From Bacillus sp. ISL-41 (GTDB lineage: Bacteria; Bacillota; Bacilli; Bacillales; Cytobacillaceae), in the NCBI RefSeq assembly GCF_018613235.1, contig NZ_JAGGQP010000030.1, positions 172,554-236,553 of the forward strand: a DNA stretch of 64,000 nucleotides, given 5' to 3'. The stretch's first letter is position 1; the number at the start of each line of letters is the position of its first letter. Both the position numbers and the translations under genes were made by a program. Under the pieces are notes generated by a model. The model saw only the letters and a list, made by a program, of their open reading frames with translations. It did no database searches and was not told the DNA's origin. Positions 1 to 9,820 of this stretch are shown here, one piece after another.

Positions 1-16
1 GAAGGATGGTGTAGCC

Positions 17-199
17 ATGAAAACAAATGATTACGTAAAATACCTAACCCAGACCGTAGTAAAATATATTGATCAGCCCAAAGAAGAACGACAGAGAATG
101 AAGCAGGAAAAAAAAGACGCAGAAGCCACTTTTATGTTCAGGTGGTTTGGCATTCTGCCATTCATGCTGATGTCGAGTATCAAAAAGAAAAAGAAATAA
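17..199 (+). CDS. yqzE: YqzE family small protein
   Basis: This 60-residue basic protein resembles YqzE, a small conserved Bacillaceae protein encoded between the comG operon and yqhG/gcvT in B. subtilis. The sequence shows a charged N-terminal half (YIDQPKEERQRMKQEKKDAE), one short hydrophobic segment (FRWFGILPFMLM) that could sit in the membrane, and a polylysine tail. A GAAGGATGG stretch upstream of the ATG serves as ribosome binding site. It is probably the last gene of a com operon lying to the left of the window and is followed directly by a strong terminator. The biochemical function is unknown. Confidence 0.85.
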   Translation: MKTNDYVKYLTQTVVKYIDQPKEERQRMKQEKKDAEATFMFRWFGILPFMLMSSIKKKKK

Positions 200-204
200 C
201 AAGC

Positions 205-240
205 AAACCCGGCTTTAATAGGAGCCGGGTTTGTTTTTTT
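205..240 (+). terminator. Rho-independent terminator after yqzE
   Basis: A 10-bp stem (AAACCCGGCT at 205-214 with AGCCGGGTTT at 223-232) is followed by a run of T. It ends the rightward transcript carrying yqzE; the convergent yqhG gene stops just beyond it. Confidence 0.9.
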
Positions 241-248
241 GTTCAGAA

Positions 249-1037
249 TCATAAAGCATTTTCTGTTAAATAAAACAATCCGCCGTTGACGATTTCGATT
301 TTTATTTTTGGTTCATATTGCTCCTGCAGTGCAGATTTTTCGGTTTTATAGCTATCAGATTCTTCTTCTTCATTCTCATAGAAATGATGCAGCAATTGCA
401 AATCCTTCTGCCAGCGTTTTCTTGCATCTTCTGCCCAGGTATGGTCCTCTTGTTCAACCCTTGCATTCAAAAAAGACTGGATTCTGTTAACACCGCTTTT
501 TGGCTTGATTAATGGAGAAAGTGTATAGGCGTAATCTGGTATTTTTGTACTCAATGGTAGCTTCAATAATTTATCATGAAAGTCTTCTTCCATCCTTCCG
601 TTGATCAGCTGCAGCCCGATTGAATGGAAAACATCGCGTTTCCTGTCACATTGATACGATATTTTCATATTCAGCCCTATCCAGGGTATAAGCGGTGTCT
701 GGGCAGGAAATTGATTATTTTGATATAACCGGATATAACCGGCCAGGTTCTTAGTCGATGCAAAGATTTGATGAAGCCGTGGTGAGCCAAAGTGGATGAC
801 CTCACCTTTCATATCTTCTGGCGCCTGCTGTTTATTCGTGATCAAGGTCAGCTTCATCGGATTGGGAACGCCGCCTGTCTTCTCAAGGTAATGCCAGTAA
901 AACGGACGGTTCATCAGCTCCTTGTCAAGATCGATCGTCAGCTGGACTGTCATATACCCCTTGTCATTTTCAAGCAATTCACAGTTATTCGCGGTGAAAT
1001 ATTTTTCGAGAAAGTTATGGATTTCCTGTTGCTGCAC
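249..1037 (-). CDS. yqhG: YqhG family protein
   Basis: A 262-residue protein matching the YqhG family, found next to the SNF2 helicase gene yqhH in Bacillus. The GTG start at 1037 is preceded by a good GAAGGAGGG ribosome binding site. The first codons overlap the end of yqhH by 23 bp, so the two genes are translationally coupled. No signal peptide or membrane segment is visible, and the middle is rich in acidic residues (EDHTWAEDARKRW and a run of Glu near the C terminus). The conserved pairing with yqhH suggests a partner role in the same DNA or RNA transaction, but this is inference; no catalytic motif is recognised. Confidence 0.85.
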   Translation of the reverse strand: MQQQEIHNFLEKYFTANNCELLENDKGYMTVQLTIDLDKELMNRPFYWHYLEKTGGVPNPMKLTLITNKQQAPEDMKGEVIHFGSPRLHQIFASTKNLAGYIRLYQNNQFPAQTPLIPWIGLNMKISYQCDRKRDVFHSIGLQLINGRMEEDFHDKLLKLPLSTKIPDYAYTLSPLIKPKSGVNRIQSFLNARVEQEDHTWAEDARKRWQKDLQLLHHFYENEEEESDSYKTEKSALQEQYEPKIKIEIVNGGLFYLTENAL

Positions 1038-2703
1038 GCTGATTTCCCTCCTTCATTTCCTCTGCGAACTGGATCATCGAGGTCAGGTTTTCCATCTTGA
1101 TCCGAATTTCGCCTTCAGATGCCGACTTTCCAAAAATATCGGTCAAATGGTCCTCGATATTGCCAAACTCCAATTTTGTCAGGATATCATCAAGTTCACC
1201 GATGACTTTCTCGAACAGATTGATCTTTTCGTATAGCAGCTTCAGTACATGTTCCTCGACTGTATCTTTTGTTGCGAAATTATATATTTTTACATCCTTC
1301 TCCTGGCCGAGGCGGTGAATCCTTCCGATTCTCTGTTCAAGCCGCATAGGATTCCAGGGCAGGTCAAAATTGATGATGTGGCTGCAGAATTGCAGGTTGA
1401 TCCCTTCGCCTCCTGCCTCCGTTGCAATCAGGACCTGGACATTCTTCTGGAACAGTTCCCGCATCCAGTCCTTTTTGCCGCGTTTGAATCCTCCCCGGAA
1501 CGGCACAGAGGTGATGCCATGCTGCTTAAGGAACCATTGAAGGTATAGCTGGGTGGCCCTGTATTCGGTAAAAATGATGACCTTGTCATCAATCTGCTGA
1601 ATTAGTTCAAGCGCTTTTTCAGCCTTGGAATTCTTTGTTACTGCCTCTACACGTTTGATCAGCTTTGCGATCGTATTCTGGAAACCGACTGAGGGATTCT
1701 CCTGTCTTTGAAGCATGTTTCTGAGTGTGTAGAAAACTGCTTCCCTGCTGCTGCAAGCTTCCCGCTGAAGCGTCATTAAAGAGAATTGACTGGAGCTGAG
1801 ACCGCTTTCGGAACCTCTTAATGACTGAATCGAATCGTACAGTGCCCGTTCTTGATCGGAAAACTGAATAGGAATGGTTTCTACATGGCGCTTCGTCCAT
1901 TCGATACCAGTATCAGAGCGCCTGTTGCGAATCATTACTTTATTGACTAGTTCTTTAAGGTGTTCGTCATCATTTACTGATCTGGCGTCCTTTTTATATT
2001 TATCAAAAAATGCCGTTTCAGAGCCAAGATGTCCTGGTTTCAAAAGGGATACAAGGTTGAAAATTTCTTCAATCCGATTTTGTATCGGAGTGGCCGTCAG
2101 CAGCAGACAAAATCTCTTCTTGAGATTTTGGACAAATTCATAGTTTTTTGTTTTGTTATTTTTTAGCTTATGAGCTTCATCAATTATGATAAGGTCATAA
2201 TTTAAGTTGTTGATGATATCCCTGTGGGGCGCCCGTTTAGCTGTGTCGATTGAGGAGACGACAACATCACATTGCTCCCATACATAACTCTTCTTCTGAG
2301 CAATGGCGGGGATATGGAATTTTGTATTAAGTTCCATGGCCCACTGTGATACTAGGGAAGCAGGAACAAGTATCAATACTTTTTTGACCAGGCCCCTGAT
2401 CATGTATTCTTTTAAAATCAAGCCAGCCTCGATCGTTTTTCCTAAGCCCACCTCATCGGCAAGTATGGCTTTTCCGTTCATGTTTTCAACAACCTGCTTT
2501 GCTACCTCCAGCTGATGCGGCAGAGGAGTAAGTTCTGGGAGATGCGCCGGTGCCTGAAGACCCTCAAATTCCGGTATGATGGTATGTTTTTCTATCTCCA
2601 CGGCAAGCTTGTACAGCTCCCAATTTCCCCAGGGTCCGTCATTTTCAATTCTCTCAGCCATTTCGTCCTGCCAGGAAGAATCAAAGTTGATTTGCAGAGT
2701 CAT
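1015..2703 (-). CDS. yqhH: SNF2-family DEAD-like helicase YqhH
   Basis: An SNF2/RapA-type ATP-dependent helicase or translocase of 562 residues from the chosen ATG. It shows Walker A (ADEVGLGKTIEAGL), motif II (LIIIDEAHKLKN), motif III (LLLTATPIQNR) and the C-terminal helicase motifs IATEAGGEGINLQ and EQRIGRIHRLGQ. The ATG at 2703 is preferred over the GTG nine bases upstream because the AGAGGTGG ribosome binding site overlaps that GTG. It is transcribed leftward with yqhG and diverges from the glycine riboswitch. Known relatives remodel protein-nucleic acid complexes; the precise target in Bacillus is not established. Confidence 0.9.
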   Translation of the reverse strand: MTLQINFDSSWQDEMAERIENDGPWGNWELYKLAVEIEKHTIIPEFEGLQAPAHLPELTPLPHQLEVAKQVVENMNGKAILADEVGLGKTIEAGLILKEYMIRGLVKKVLILVPASLVSQWAMELNTKFHIPAIAQKKSYVWEQCDVVVSSIDTAKRAPHRDIINNLNYDLIIIDEAHKLKNNKTKNYEFVQNLKKRFCLLLTATPIQNRIEEIFNLVSLLKPGHLGSETAFFDKYKKDARSVNDDEHLKELVNKVMIRNRRSDTGIEWTKRHVETIPIQFSDQERALYDSIQSLRGSESGLSSSQFSLMTLQREACSSREAVFYTLRNMLQRQENPSVGFQNTIAKLIKRVEAVTKNSKAEKALELIQQIDDKVIIFTEYRATQLYLQWFLKQHGITSVPFRGGFKRGKKDWMRELFQKNVQVLIATEAGGEGINLQFCSHIINFDLPWNPMRLEQRIGRIHRLGQEKDVKIYNFATKDTVEEHVLKLLYEKINLFEKVIGELDDILTKLEFGNIEDHLTDIFGKSASEGEIRIKMENLTSMIQFAEEMKEGNQRAATGNP

Positions 2704-2887
2704 TTTATCCACCTCTTTTAAAGTATAAATATATTGCCGAAATTAGCTCTCTAATGGTAGGATGAAGTTAGCTTTTGAATGTTTTGAAATTTGTCATTTT
2801 ATAGTCTTAAATAGTCAGTTTGCAGACATGTGTAATAACGTCTAGCATGCCCAATTGTGAAAATAATATAAATGCGGATGACAACAA

Positions 2888-3088
2888 GGGGAGAGACTAC
2901 TTTAGTAGCGCCGAAGGAGCAAGCAGGCTTTGTGAATCTCTCAGGCAAAAGAACTCTTGTTTGACGCATCTCTGGAGAGCGCTTTTTTAGTGGGAGCCAC
3001 CAAAGGGGAAAGCCTTTACAGGTAAACTTTCAGGTGAAAGGACAGAGACCTTCTCAGATTCAGAGGGGGTGCTCTGTCCTTTTTTATG
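2888..3088 (+). ncRNA. Tandem glycine riboswitch (gcvT leader)
   Basis: The leader of gcvT carries the two-aptamer arrangement typical of glycine riboswitches. The first aptamer spans about 2888-2990, with GGAGAGAC at the 5' side, ATCTCTCAGGC in the middle and CATCTCTGGAGAG at the close. The second spans about 2991-3050, with GGGAGCCACCAAAGGGG and a later TTTCAGGTGAAAGGACAGAG. A terminator stem follows. Known logic for this family: glycine binding stabilises the aptamers and prevents the terminator, so the glycine cleavage operon is expressed when glycine is plentiful. The aptamer edges are approximate. Confidence 0.93.
3038..3088 (+). terminator. Riboswitch-controlled terminator before gcvT
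   Basis: AAAGGACAGAG (from 3038) can pair with CTCTGTCCTTT (from 3072), followed by T residues. The 5' arm overlaps the 3' edge of the second glycine aptamer, which is the geometry expected for an expression platform that switches between anti-termination and termination. Confidence 0.85.
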
Positions 3089-3169
3089 GCTTCATTGACA
3101 GAGAGTTTGTCTGCCTAAAAGGTGAATCGCAAACTGATTTTTTAGCTATAGGACGAAGGGGGATACATA

Positions 3170-4276
3170 ATGACTGAGTTAAAACGAACACCGCTTTTTG
3201 AAGTGTACAAGGAATACGGTGGGAAAACGGTTGATTTTGGAGGCTGGGAACTTCCTGTCCAGTTTTCGAGCATCAAGGAAGAGCACGAAGCAGTTAGGAC
3301 AAAAGCTGGTCTATTCGATGTTTCTCATATGGGAGAAGTCGAAGTGAAAGGCCCCGATAGTCTGGACTATCTACAAAAGATGATGACGAATGATGTTTCA
3401 AAGCTTAAGAACGGCGGCGCCCAATACACTGCCATGTGTTACGAGACAGGCGGCACTGTTGATGATTTATTGATATATAAACTTGAGGAAGAGCATTACC
3501 TGCTTGTTGTGAATGCCTCCAATATCGAAAAAGATTTTGAATGGATGCAGGATCATCTTGAGGGCAATGTGAAAATCGAAAACCTGTCAGAAGGCATGGC
3601 ACAGCTTGCATTACAGGGCCCGCTTGCTGAGGGAGTCCTACAAAAACTGGCAAAGGATCATGACCTGAGCACAATCGGATTTTTCAAGTTCAGTGAAGAA
3701 GTCGACCTGAACGGCAAGAAAGCGCTTGTATCACGAACAGGGTATACAGGAGAAGATGGATTTGAAGTCTATTGCGATGCCGGGGATGCTGTAAGCCTCT
3801 GGAAGGAAATCCTTGAAGCAGGCAAAGATGATGGAGTTATCCCATGTGGCCTTGGTGCCAGGGATACATTACGTTTTGAAGCGAATCTGGCATTGTACGG
3901 CCAGGAGCTTTCATCAGAAATCAGCCCGCTTGAAGCTGGAATAGGCTTCGCGGTAAAGCTGAATAAAGAAGCAGACTTTATTGGAAAAGAAGCACTCAAG
4001 CAGCAAAAAGAAGATGGCCTGCCTAGAAAACTTGTCGGCATCGAGATGATCGACCGAGGAATCCCGCGCCATGGGTATCCTGTTTATAAAGGGGACACTC
4101 AGATTGGTGAAGTCACTACAGGCACGCAATCCCCGACCCTTAAGAAAAATATCGGGCTTGCGCTGATTGATGCAAAAGAAACTGAGTTAGGTAATGAAGT
4201 GGAAGTTGAAATCCGCGGAAAGCGCTTAAAAGCTGCCGTTTCAGCTACACCTTTTTATAAAAGAGATAAAAAGTAA
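3170..4276 (+). CDS. gcvT: Glycine cleavage system T protein (aminomethyltransferase)
   Basis: GcvT (368 residues) transfers the methylene group from the aminomethyl-lipoyl H protein to tetrahydrofolate and releases ammonia. The sequence has the family signatures [10 protein letters not shown] near the N terminus, [15 protein letters not shown], and the folate-site segment [13 protein letters not shown]. The length is normal. An AAGGGGG ribosome binding site precedes the ATG. It is the first gene of the gcvT-gcvPA-gcvPB operon under the glycine riboswitch; the H protein gene is not in this window. Cytosolic. Confidence 0.97.
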   Translation: MTELKRTPLFEVYKEYGGKTVDFGGWELPVQFSSIKEEHEAVRTKAGLFDVSHMGEVEVKGPDSLDYLQKMMTNDVSKLKNGGAQYTAMCYETGGTVDDLLIYKLEEEHYLLVVNASNIEKDFEWMQDHLEGNVKIENLSEGMAQLALQGPLAEGVLQKLAKDHDLSTIGFFKFSEEVDLNGKKALVSRTGYTGEDGFEVYCDAGDAVSLWKEILEAGKDDGVIPCGLGARDTLRFEANLALYGQELSSEISPLEAGIGFAVKLNKEADFIGKEALKQQKEDGLPRKLVGIEMIDRGIPRHGYPVYKGDTQIGEVTTGTQSPTLKKNIGLALIDAKETELGNEVEVEIRGKRLKAAVSATPFYKRDKK

Positions 4277-4298
4277 AAGCCGGAGAGGGGTTAAAGTT

Positions 4299-5645
4299 AT
4301 GAAGCATCGCTATTTACCGCTGACTGAAAGTGATAAAAACGCAATGTTGGAAAGCATCGGCGTTTCATCGATTGATGAATTGTTCAGCGATATTCCTGAA
4401 AAAGTCCGTTTTGCCGGAGAATACAACATTAAACCAGCCAAGTCTGAAACAGCATTAATGAAAGAGCTGGCACAGATGGCTGCGAAAAATGCTGATTTGA
4501 AAATGAATTCTTCATTTATCGGTGCAGGTGTCTATGACCATTACATTCCCGTAATTGTTGACCATGTCCTTTCGCGTTCAGAGTTTTACACTGCCTATAC
4601 ACCATATCAGCCAGAAATCTCTCAGGGTGAACTTCAGGCTATCTTTGAATTCCAGACAATGATTTGTGAACTGACTGGCATGGAAGTTGCGAATTCCTCC
4701 ATGTATGACGGCGGCACTGCTTTGGCTGAAGCGGCAATGCTTAGTGCAGGACATACAAGAAGAAAGAAAGTATTGATTTCAAGTGCTGTTCATCCTGAAT
4801 ACAAGGATGTAGTCAAAGCTTATGCGAAGGGCCAGTATATCGATGTGGTGGAAGTACCTCACAAGGATGGCGTTACTGATCTTGAAGCACTTAAGGATAT
4901 GGCCAGTGAAGAAGTTGCTGCTGTTATTGTCCAGTATCCAAACTTCTTCGGCGGCATCGAATCGATGAAGGAAATCGAAGAGATCGCCCATGAAAATAAA
5001 TCATTGTTTGTTGTTTCCAGCAACCCTCTTGCATTAGGGGCATTGACACCTCCAGGCAAGTTCGGTGCTGATATCGTGGCCGGAGACGCCCAGCCATTCG
5101 GTATCCCGACTGCTTTCGGCGGTCCTCACTGTGGATACTTCGCTGTTTCTGGAAAGCTAATGAGAAAGGTTCCAGGCAGACTTGTCGGCCAGACGAAGGA
5201 TGACCAGGGACGCCGCGGTTTCGTATTGACGCTCCAGGCGAGGGAACAGCATATCCGCCGCGACAAAGCGACATCCAATATCTGTTCAAACCAGGCCCTG
5301 AATGCTCTTGCTGCCTCAGTAGCAATGACAGCTCTTGGCAAAAAAGGCGTTCGTGAAATGGCTGTTGCCAATATCCAAAAAGCAAATTATGCGAAAAAGG
5401 CTTTTAAAGAGAATGGCTTTGAAATCGCATTTGAAGGTCCAATCTTTAATGAGTTCGTCGTCAAGCTGAATAAACCAGTAAAAGAAGTGAATCAAAAGCT
5501 GCTGGAAAAGGGCATCATCGGCGGTTATGATCTTGGACGTGATGATTCCAACCTCGGAAACCATATGCTTGTTGCCGTAACGGAGTTAAGAACAAAAGAA
5601 GAAATCGATACTTTTGTAAAGGAAATGGGGGATATCAATGCATAA
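4299..5645 (+). CDS. gcvPA: Glycine dehydrogenase (decarboxylating) subunit 1
   Basis: GcvPA (448 residues) is the N-terminal half of the split P protein that decarboxylates glycine with pyridoxal phosphate. Family segments visible include [12 protein letters not shown] at the start, [26 protein letters not shown] and [11 protein letters not shown]. It overlaps gcvPB by 8 bp (stop of gcvPA inside the first codons of gcvPB), consistent with coupled translation of a 1:1 complex. In Bacillaceae the P protein is normally split this way, so this is not a break. Confidence 0.97.
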   Translation: MKHRYLPLTESDKNAMLESIGVSSIDELFSDIPEKVRFAGEYNIKPAKSETALMKELAQMAAKNADLKMNSSFIGAGVYDHYIPVIVDHVLSRSEFYTAYTPYQPEISQGELQAIFEFQTMICELTGMEVANSSMYDGGTALAEAAMLSAGHTRRKKVLISSAVHPEYKDVVKAYAKGQYIDVVEVPHKDGVTDLEALKDMASEEVAAVIVQYPNFFGGIESMKEIEEIAHENKSLFVVSSNPLALGALTPPGKFGADIVAGDAQPFGIPTAFGGPHCGYFAVSGKLMRKVPGRLVGQTKDDQGRRGFVLTLQAREQHIRRDKATSNICSNQALNALAASVAMTALGKKGVREMAVANIQKANYAKKAFKENGFEIAFEGPIFNEFVVKLNKPVKEVNQKLLEKGIIGGYDLGRDDSNLGNHMLVAVTELRTKEEIDTFVKEMGDINA

Positions 5646-7101
5646 GGAAGATCAGCCACTCATTTTTGAATTAAGCACACCAGGTCGTGTCGGCTACAGC
5701 CTTCCGGAAATGGATGTTCCGGAAACCGATTTATCAGAACTTTTGCCAGAAGGTTTCCTGCGCGAAGAAGAGCCAGAACTTCCTGAAGCTTCCGAGCTTG
5801 ATATCATGCGCCATTACACAGCATTGTCGAAGCGCAACCACGGTGTGGATTCCGGGTTCTATCCGCTTGGATCTTGTACGATGAAATACAATCCTAAGAT
5901 GAATGAAAATGTAGCACGATTCAACGGTTTTGCCCATTTGCATCCATTGCAGGATGAAAGCTCTGTCCAGGGTGCTCTTGAATTGATGTACGATCTGCAG
6001 GAACACCTGATTGAAATCACTGGTATGGATGAAGTTACCCTTCAGCCGGCAGCCGGTGCACACGGTGAATGGACGGGTTTGATGATGATCCGTGCATATC
6101 ATGAAGCAAACGGCGATCACAACCGTACGAAAGTCATCGTCCCTGACTCAGCGCACGGAACCAATCCAGCTTCAGCAACAGTGGCTGGCTTTGAAACAAT
6201 CACTGTAAAATCGGATGAGAACGGTCTGGTTGATTTAGAAGACCTTAAGAAGGTTGTTGGGGAAGATACAGCTGCACTAATGCTGACCAACCCGAACACA
6301 CTCGGCTTATTCGAAGAAAACATTCTCGAGATGGCTGAGATTGTCCACGGCGCAGGCGGCAAGCTTTACTATGATGGAGCGAACCTTAATGCTGTTATGT
6401 CCAAGGCACGCCCTGGCGATATGGGCTTCGATGTCGTCCACTTGAACCTTCATAAGACATTCACAGGCCCTCACGGCGGCGGCGGACCTGGTTCAGGACC
6501 AGTCGGTGTAAAAGCAGATTTGATTCCATTCCTGCCAAAGCCAATCGTGACAAAGCAGGATGGCGTCTATAAGTTCGATTACGACCGTCCACAGTCAATC
6601 GGAAGGGTTAAGCCTTTCTACGGCAACTTCGGCATCAATGTCCGTGCTTATACGTATATCCGCACAATGGGTCCAGATGGTTTGAAAGCTGTTACGGAGT
6701 ACGCTGTACTGAACGCGAACTATATGATGAGAAGACTTGCAGAGTACTATGACCTGCCATTCAACAGACACTGCAAGCACGAATTCGTCCTAAGCGGCAA
6801 GCGTCAGAAGAAGCTTGGCGTCCGTACATTAGACATCGCAAAACGTCTGCTTGATTTTGGCTATCATCCGCCAACCATCTACTTCCCATTGAATGTAGAA
6901 GAAGCGATCATGATCGAGCCGACAGAAACAGAATCGAAGGAAACACTCGATGCTTTCATCGACGCAATGATCCAAATTGCTCGAGAAGCGGAAGAGAATC
7001 CTGAAATCGTCCAGGAAGCTCCACACTCCACAGTTGTAGGCCGTCTGGATGAAACAACAGCTGCAAGGAAGCCAATCCTGCGCTATCAGAAAGCTGAATA
7101 G
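5638..7101 (+). CDS. gcvPB: Glycine dehydrogenase (decarboxylating) subunit 2
   Basis: GcvPB (487 residues) carries the pyridoxal phosphate site of the split P protein. The PLP lysine lies in the [19 protein letters not shown] motif about 270 residues in, and the segment [19 protein letters not shown] is characteristic of this half. The complex hands the aminomethyl group to the lipoyl H protein, which connects it functionally to the nearby lipoate gene lipM. It is the last gene of the operon and is followed by a terminator. Confidence 0.97.
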   Translation: MHKEDQPLIFELSTPGRVGYSLPEMDVPETDLSELLPEGFLREEEPELPEASELDIMRHYTALSKRNHGVDSGFYPLGSCTMKYNPKMNENVARFNGFAHLHPLQDESSVQGALELMYDLQEHLIEITGMDEVTLQPAAGAHGEWTGLMMIRAYHEANGDHNRTKVIVPDSAHGTNPASATVAGFETITVKSDENGLVDLEDLKKVVGEDTAALMLTNPNTLGLFEENILEMAEIVHGAGGKLYYDGANLNAVMSKARPGDMGFDVVHLNLHKTFTGPHGGGGPGSGPVGVKADLIPFLPKPIVTKQDGVYKFDYDRPQSIGRVKPFYGNFGINVRAYTYIRTMGPDGLKAVTEYAVLNANYMMRRLAEYYDLPFNRHCKHEFVLSGKRQKKLGVRTLDIAKRLLDFGYHPPTIYFPLNVEEAIMIEPTETESKETLDAFIDAMIQIAREAEENPEIVQEAPHSTVVGRLDETTAARKPILRYQKAE

Positions 7102-7110
7102 AAACATAGA

Positions 7111-7146
7111 AGTCCTGCCGGTTTGTTATTGGCAGGACTTTGTTTT
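7111..7146 (+). terminator. Terminator of the gcv operon
   Basis: AGTCCTGCC (7111-7119) pairs with GGCAGGACT (7131-7139), followed by a T-rich stretch. It lies 10 bases after the gcvPB stop. Confidence 0.85.
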
Positions 7147-7247
7147 GTGTTGATTCTTTTTAGGGTGGCTTCGGAAAGGTTTGGAGGGAATTAATGAAAC
7201 TCTGTCTGAACCTGGTGCAAACCCAAAATTCATTATTTAAAATGCTA

Positions 7248-7275
7248 AACCCCTCAGCAGTTATGCTGAGGGGTA
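7248..7275 (-). terminator. Terminator after yqhL (minus strand)
   Basis: A perfect stem of about 11 bp (ACCCCTCAGCA and TGCTGAGGGGT) lies between the convergent gcvPB and yqhL genes. Read leftward it follows yqhL at a suitable distance; the T-run on that side is short, so it may be a weak or shared terminator. Confidence 0.55.
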
Positions 7276-7293
7276 ATTTTATGGGAATATTGC

Positions 7294-7674
7294 TTACTTA
7301 GCTTTTACTTTGCCGCCCCATTTTTTGAAGCCGCCTTGCAGTTGATTAAGGTCCTTATAGCCTTTTTTGTAAAGCAGCTGTGCAGCACGTCCGCTGCGGG
7401 AACCGCTCTGGCAATAGAGGTAGACCGGCTTGTCCGGCCTGATTTCCTTCAGGCGAGTCTTTAGTTGGGTAAGCGGGATATTTCTGGCGCCTAAAATGTG
7501 TCCACCGGCGAATTCATTCGGTTCACGGACATCAATTAATTGCGCTTTACGATAACCAGCTTTGAATTCTTCCTCTGTAAGGGTATTGAGGATTTTTTTC
7601 TGGCGGAAATACATAAACACAGAGTATAGAATTACCGCAACTGTCAGGACGATTAAAAAGATAAGTGTATCCAA
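7294..7674 (-). CDS. yqhL: Membrane-anchored rhodanese-like protein YqhL
   Basis: A 126-residue protein with one N-terminal membrane segment (TLIFLIVLTVAVILYSVFMY) followed by a single rhodanese domain. The catalytic loop YCQSGSRSGRAA holds the cysteine that carries a persulfide in this family, and DVREPNEFAGGHI is the usual structural motif. The TTG start at 7674 is preceded by AAAGGAG at good spacing. The same gene lies between gcvPB and lipM in B. subtilis. The substrate is unknown; a sulfur-transfer or regulatory role at the membrane is inferred from the fold. Confidence 0.9.
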   Translation of the reverse strand: MDTLIFLIVLTVAVILYSVFMYFRQKKILNTLTEEEFKAGYRKAQLIDVREPNEFAGGHILGARNIPLTQLKTRLKEIRPDKPVYLYCQSGSRSGRAAQLLYKKGYKDLNQLQGGFKKWGGKVKAK

Positions 7675-7840
7675 AACATATTTCTCCTTTCAAGCTTAGC
7701 TGAGCCACTTATAATTATATAAGCCTTCATGTCAGAGAGCAAAGGAAATTAGTAAATTTCTTTAAATCAACTTGCTTTGCTTTTGAAATTTATTTTGTTA
7801 GACTAAAAAAATCTTAGCTTTTAAATGGGGTTAAATTTTT

Positions 7841-8677
7841 ATGAATAAAGAGGTATGGGGATTTATTGATTCTGGAGACTGTTCACCTTCGTTCAATATG
7901 GCACTTGATGAGGCCTTGCTTGATTGGCATGGTGCAGGAAAGATTCCTCCGGTGGTCCGTTTTTATGGATGGAACCCGGCGACACTTTCAGTTGGCTATT
8001 TCCAAAAGATTGAAAGAGAAATTGATATGGAGGCTGTGAAGCAGCACGGTCTTGGTTTTGTAAGGAGACCTACTGGCGGACGGGGCGTTCTGCATGAACA
8101 TGAACTTACATACAGCGTTATCGTTACTGAAGAGCACCCGGAAATGCCAAAGACGGTAACAGAAGCTTACAGGGTTATATCTGAAGGCATATTACAGGGT
8201 TTCCAGAAGTTGGGTCTCGAAGCTTATTTTGCTGTGCCTAAAACCTCTGCTGATAAAGAAGCCTTGAAAAACCCGCGGTCAGCAGTTTGTTTCGATGCAC
8301 CAAGCTGGTATGAGCTTGTTGTTGAGGGCCGAAAAGTGGCGGGAAGTGCCCAAACCAGGCAAAAAGGTGTTATCCTTCAGCATGGTTCCATTCTGCTTGA
8401 TTTGGATGAGGATAAGCTTTTCAGCCTGTTCAAGTATCCGAATGACAGAGTCAAGGAAAGAATGCAGAGAGCCTTCAAGACTAAGGCGGTAGCAATCAAT
8501 GAGATCAGCAGCCGCAAAATTAACCTTGAGGAAGCGAAGAAAGCATTCAAGGAAGGTTTTGAGGATGGCCTGGGAATTATTTTAGAACCATACACATTGA
8601 GCCAGGAAGAATTGGATTATGTAAATACACTGGCCAAAAATAAGTACGAATCTGATGAGTGGAATTTTAAAAGATGA
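7841..8677 (+). CDS. lipM: Octanoyl-[GcvH]:protein / octanoyl transferase LipM
   Basis: LipM (278 residues) moves octanoate from acyl carrier protein to GcvH, the first step of lipoate assembly in Bacillus. The catalytic cysteine is C150 in [12 protein letters not shown], the same number as in B. subtilis, and the conserved lysine lies in [14 protein letters not shown] (K165). [18 protein letters not shown] is the substrate-binding segment. Being next to the gcv operon fits, because GcvH is its acceptor; the lipoyl domain of BkdB encoded later in the window also depends on this pathway. A hairpin terminator follows. Confidence 0.95.
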   Translation: MNKEVWGFIDSGDCSPSFNMALDEALLDWHGAGKIPPVVRFYGWNPATLSVGYFQKIEREIDMEAVKQHGLGFVRRPTGGRGVLHEHELTYSVIVTEEHPEMPKTVTEAYRVISEGILQGFQKLGLEAYFAVPKTSADKEALKNPRSAVCFDAPSWYELVVEGRKVAGSAQTRQKGVILQHGSILLDLDEDKLFSLFKYPNDRVKERMQRAFKTKAVAINEISSRKINLEEAKKAFKEGFEDGLGIILEPYTLSQEELDYVNTLAKNKYESDEWNFKR

Positions 8678-8687
8678 AAAATATTTT

Positions 8688-8711
8688 AAAGCGGATTTTC
8701 CGCTTTTTTTA
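8688..8711 (+). terminator. Terminator of lipM
   Basis: AAAGCGGA (8688-8695) pairs with TCCGCTTT (8699-8706) around a three-base loop and runs into a T stretch. Confidence 0.85.
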
Positions 8712-8863
8712 TTTTTATCCAGTATTTTCTAGGTTCTTAAGATTTAAAAAAAGTGCAACCCTCGAAATTTGTTGTTTTTTATCATTTACTGGAGATATTC
8801 TATCGTTCTCTCTCTATAACTCGATTTTTTAATAGTTTTCATGTTTGACAAAATCTTTATCAC

Positions 8864-8891
8864 TTGACCTTAACACCATATATAGTATTGT
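8864..8891 (+). promoter_or_regulatory. Candidate sigma-A promoter of nrdJ
   Basis: TTGACC (8864-8869) and TATTGT (8886-8891) are spaced 16 bp apart. A second TTGACA at 8845-8850 lacks a clear -10 partner. The first NrdR-type box covers the -10 region, which is the arrangement expected for repression. The rest of the 8712-9031 gap is AT-rich with no gene and no cobalamin riboswitch that I can recognise. Confidence 0.45.
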
Positions 8892-8921
8892 CGAAAATTT
8901 AAAATACACTATATATTGATT
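8873..8921 (+). promoter_or_regulatory. Two tandem NrdR-type boxes upstream of nrdJ
   Basis: ACACCATATATAGTAT (8873-8888) and ACACTATATATTGATT (8906-8921) each match about 14 of 16 positions of the NrdR box consensus acaCwAtATaTwgtgt. Their starts are 33 bp apart, about three helical turns, as is usual for paired NrdR boxes. NrdR is the ATP/dATP-sensing repressor of ribonucleotide reductase genes; its gene is not in this window. Confidence 0.7.
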
Positions 8922-9031
8922 TTTGATGTTTCGATATGATAACGTAAGGGTAATTCAAAAATGCAGCTAGAATTACATACTTCTAGTAAAACATTAGAGA
9001 AAGATTTAAAACCTTAGAAGGAGTTGTAGAA

Positions 9032-9820
9032 ATGTCTGTAACTATTGGACAAAAAATGAGCCTGGATGTAGAAAGCCTGAACAAGGATATTAAGCTGTTC
9101 CCGCAGGTTCACCCGATTACCTCTGACATGAAAATTACACACAAAGGCGTTTCCCGATTAGTCATGCTGGACCGCTATACTTTTAAAGACACTGAAAAAA
9201 TCACTCTATCAAATGGTGATTTCGTCGTTCTCACCATCAAAGAAGATCCAAAGTTTCCTGCCCGTGGACTTGGATTCATACTAGATATTGATTGGGAGAA
9301 CAAAACAGCTAAAGTGCTTGTAGATGAAGAATTCCGCGGTGTGCTGGATGACCCGGAAGAAGCAGCAACCGGCGTGATCACAAAGTCACTGGACGTCATC
9401 GAAAAGCCGCTAGAAGTATTTTATGAGCAAATCGCAAAGCGGAATGCGACGGGGCTTGCAGCTGTTGAAAAAACAGAGGAAAAGCGCCAGGAATGGTTTG
9501 AGAAGTTCTACCAGGAGCTAGTATCGATGAACTTCATTCCTGCAGGCCGTGTTCTTTACGGAGCAGGCGCGGAAACAGATGTAACCTACTTCAACTGTTA
9601 CGTCATGCCTTTTGTAAAAGATTCACGCGAAGGAATCTCCGAGCACCGAAAACAGGTCATGGAAATCATGAGCCGCGGCGGCGGAGTCGGAACGAACGGT
9701 TCCACACTAAGACCCCGCAACACACTTGCCAAGGGAGTAAACGGAAAATCATCCGGCTCCGTCTCATGGCTAGATGACATCGCCAAGCTGACACATTTAG
9801 TTGAGCAGGGCGGGTCCCGT
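9032..9820 (+). CDS. nrdJ: Class II (B12-dependent) ribonucleotide reductase, exon 1
   Basis: Exon 1 encodes residues 1-263 of the adenosylcobalamin-dependent ribonucleotide reductase, which reduces ribonucleotides to deoxyribonucleotides. It contains FIPAGRVLYGAGAETDV and the NCYV motif with C189, one of the redox cysteines, then MSRGGGVGTNGSTLRPRN. AAGGAGTTG precedes the ATG. The frame hits TAA directly after ...VEQGGSR, which is the first base triplet of intron 1 and not the true end: the expected continuation RGAQMIMLAD WHPDIVEF is found in exons 2 and 3. The exon ends in T, as group I splicing requires. Confidence 0.93.

Noticed and set aside
4924..5385. 153-codon open frame on the minus strand
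   Set aside because: Antisense to gcvPA, which is certain; composition is that of a shadow frame.
8712..9031. Cobalamin riboswitch before nrdJ
   Set aside because: No B12-box-like sequence or extended structured leader is seen; NrdR-type boxes explain the region better.
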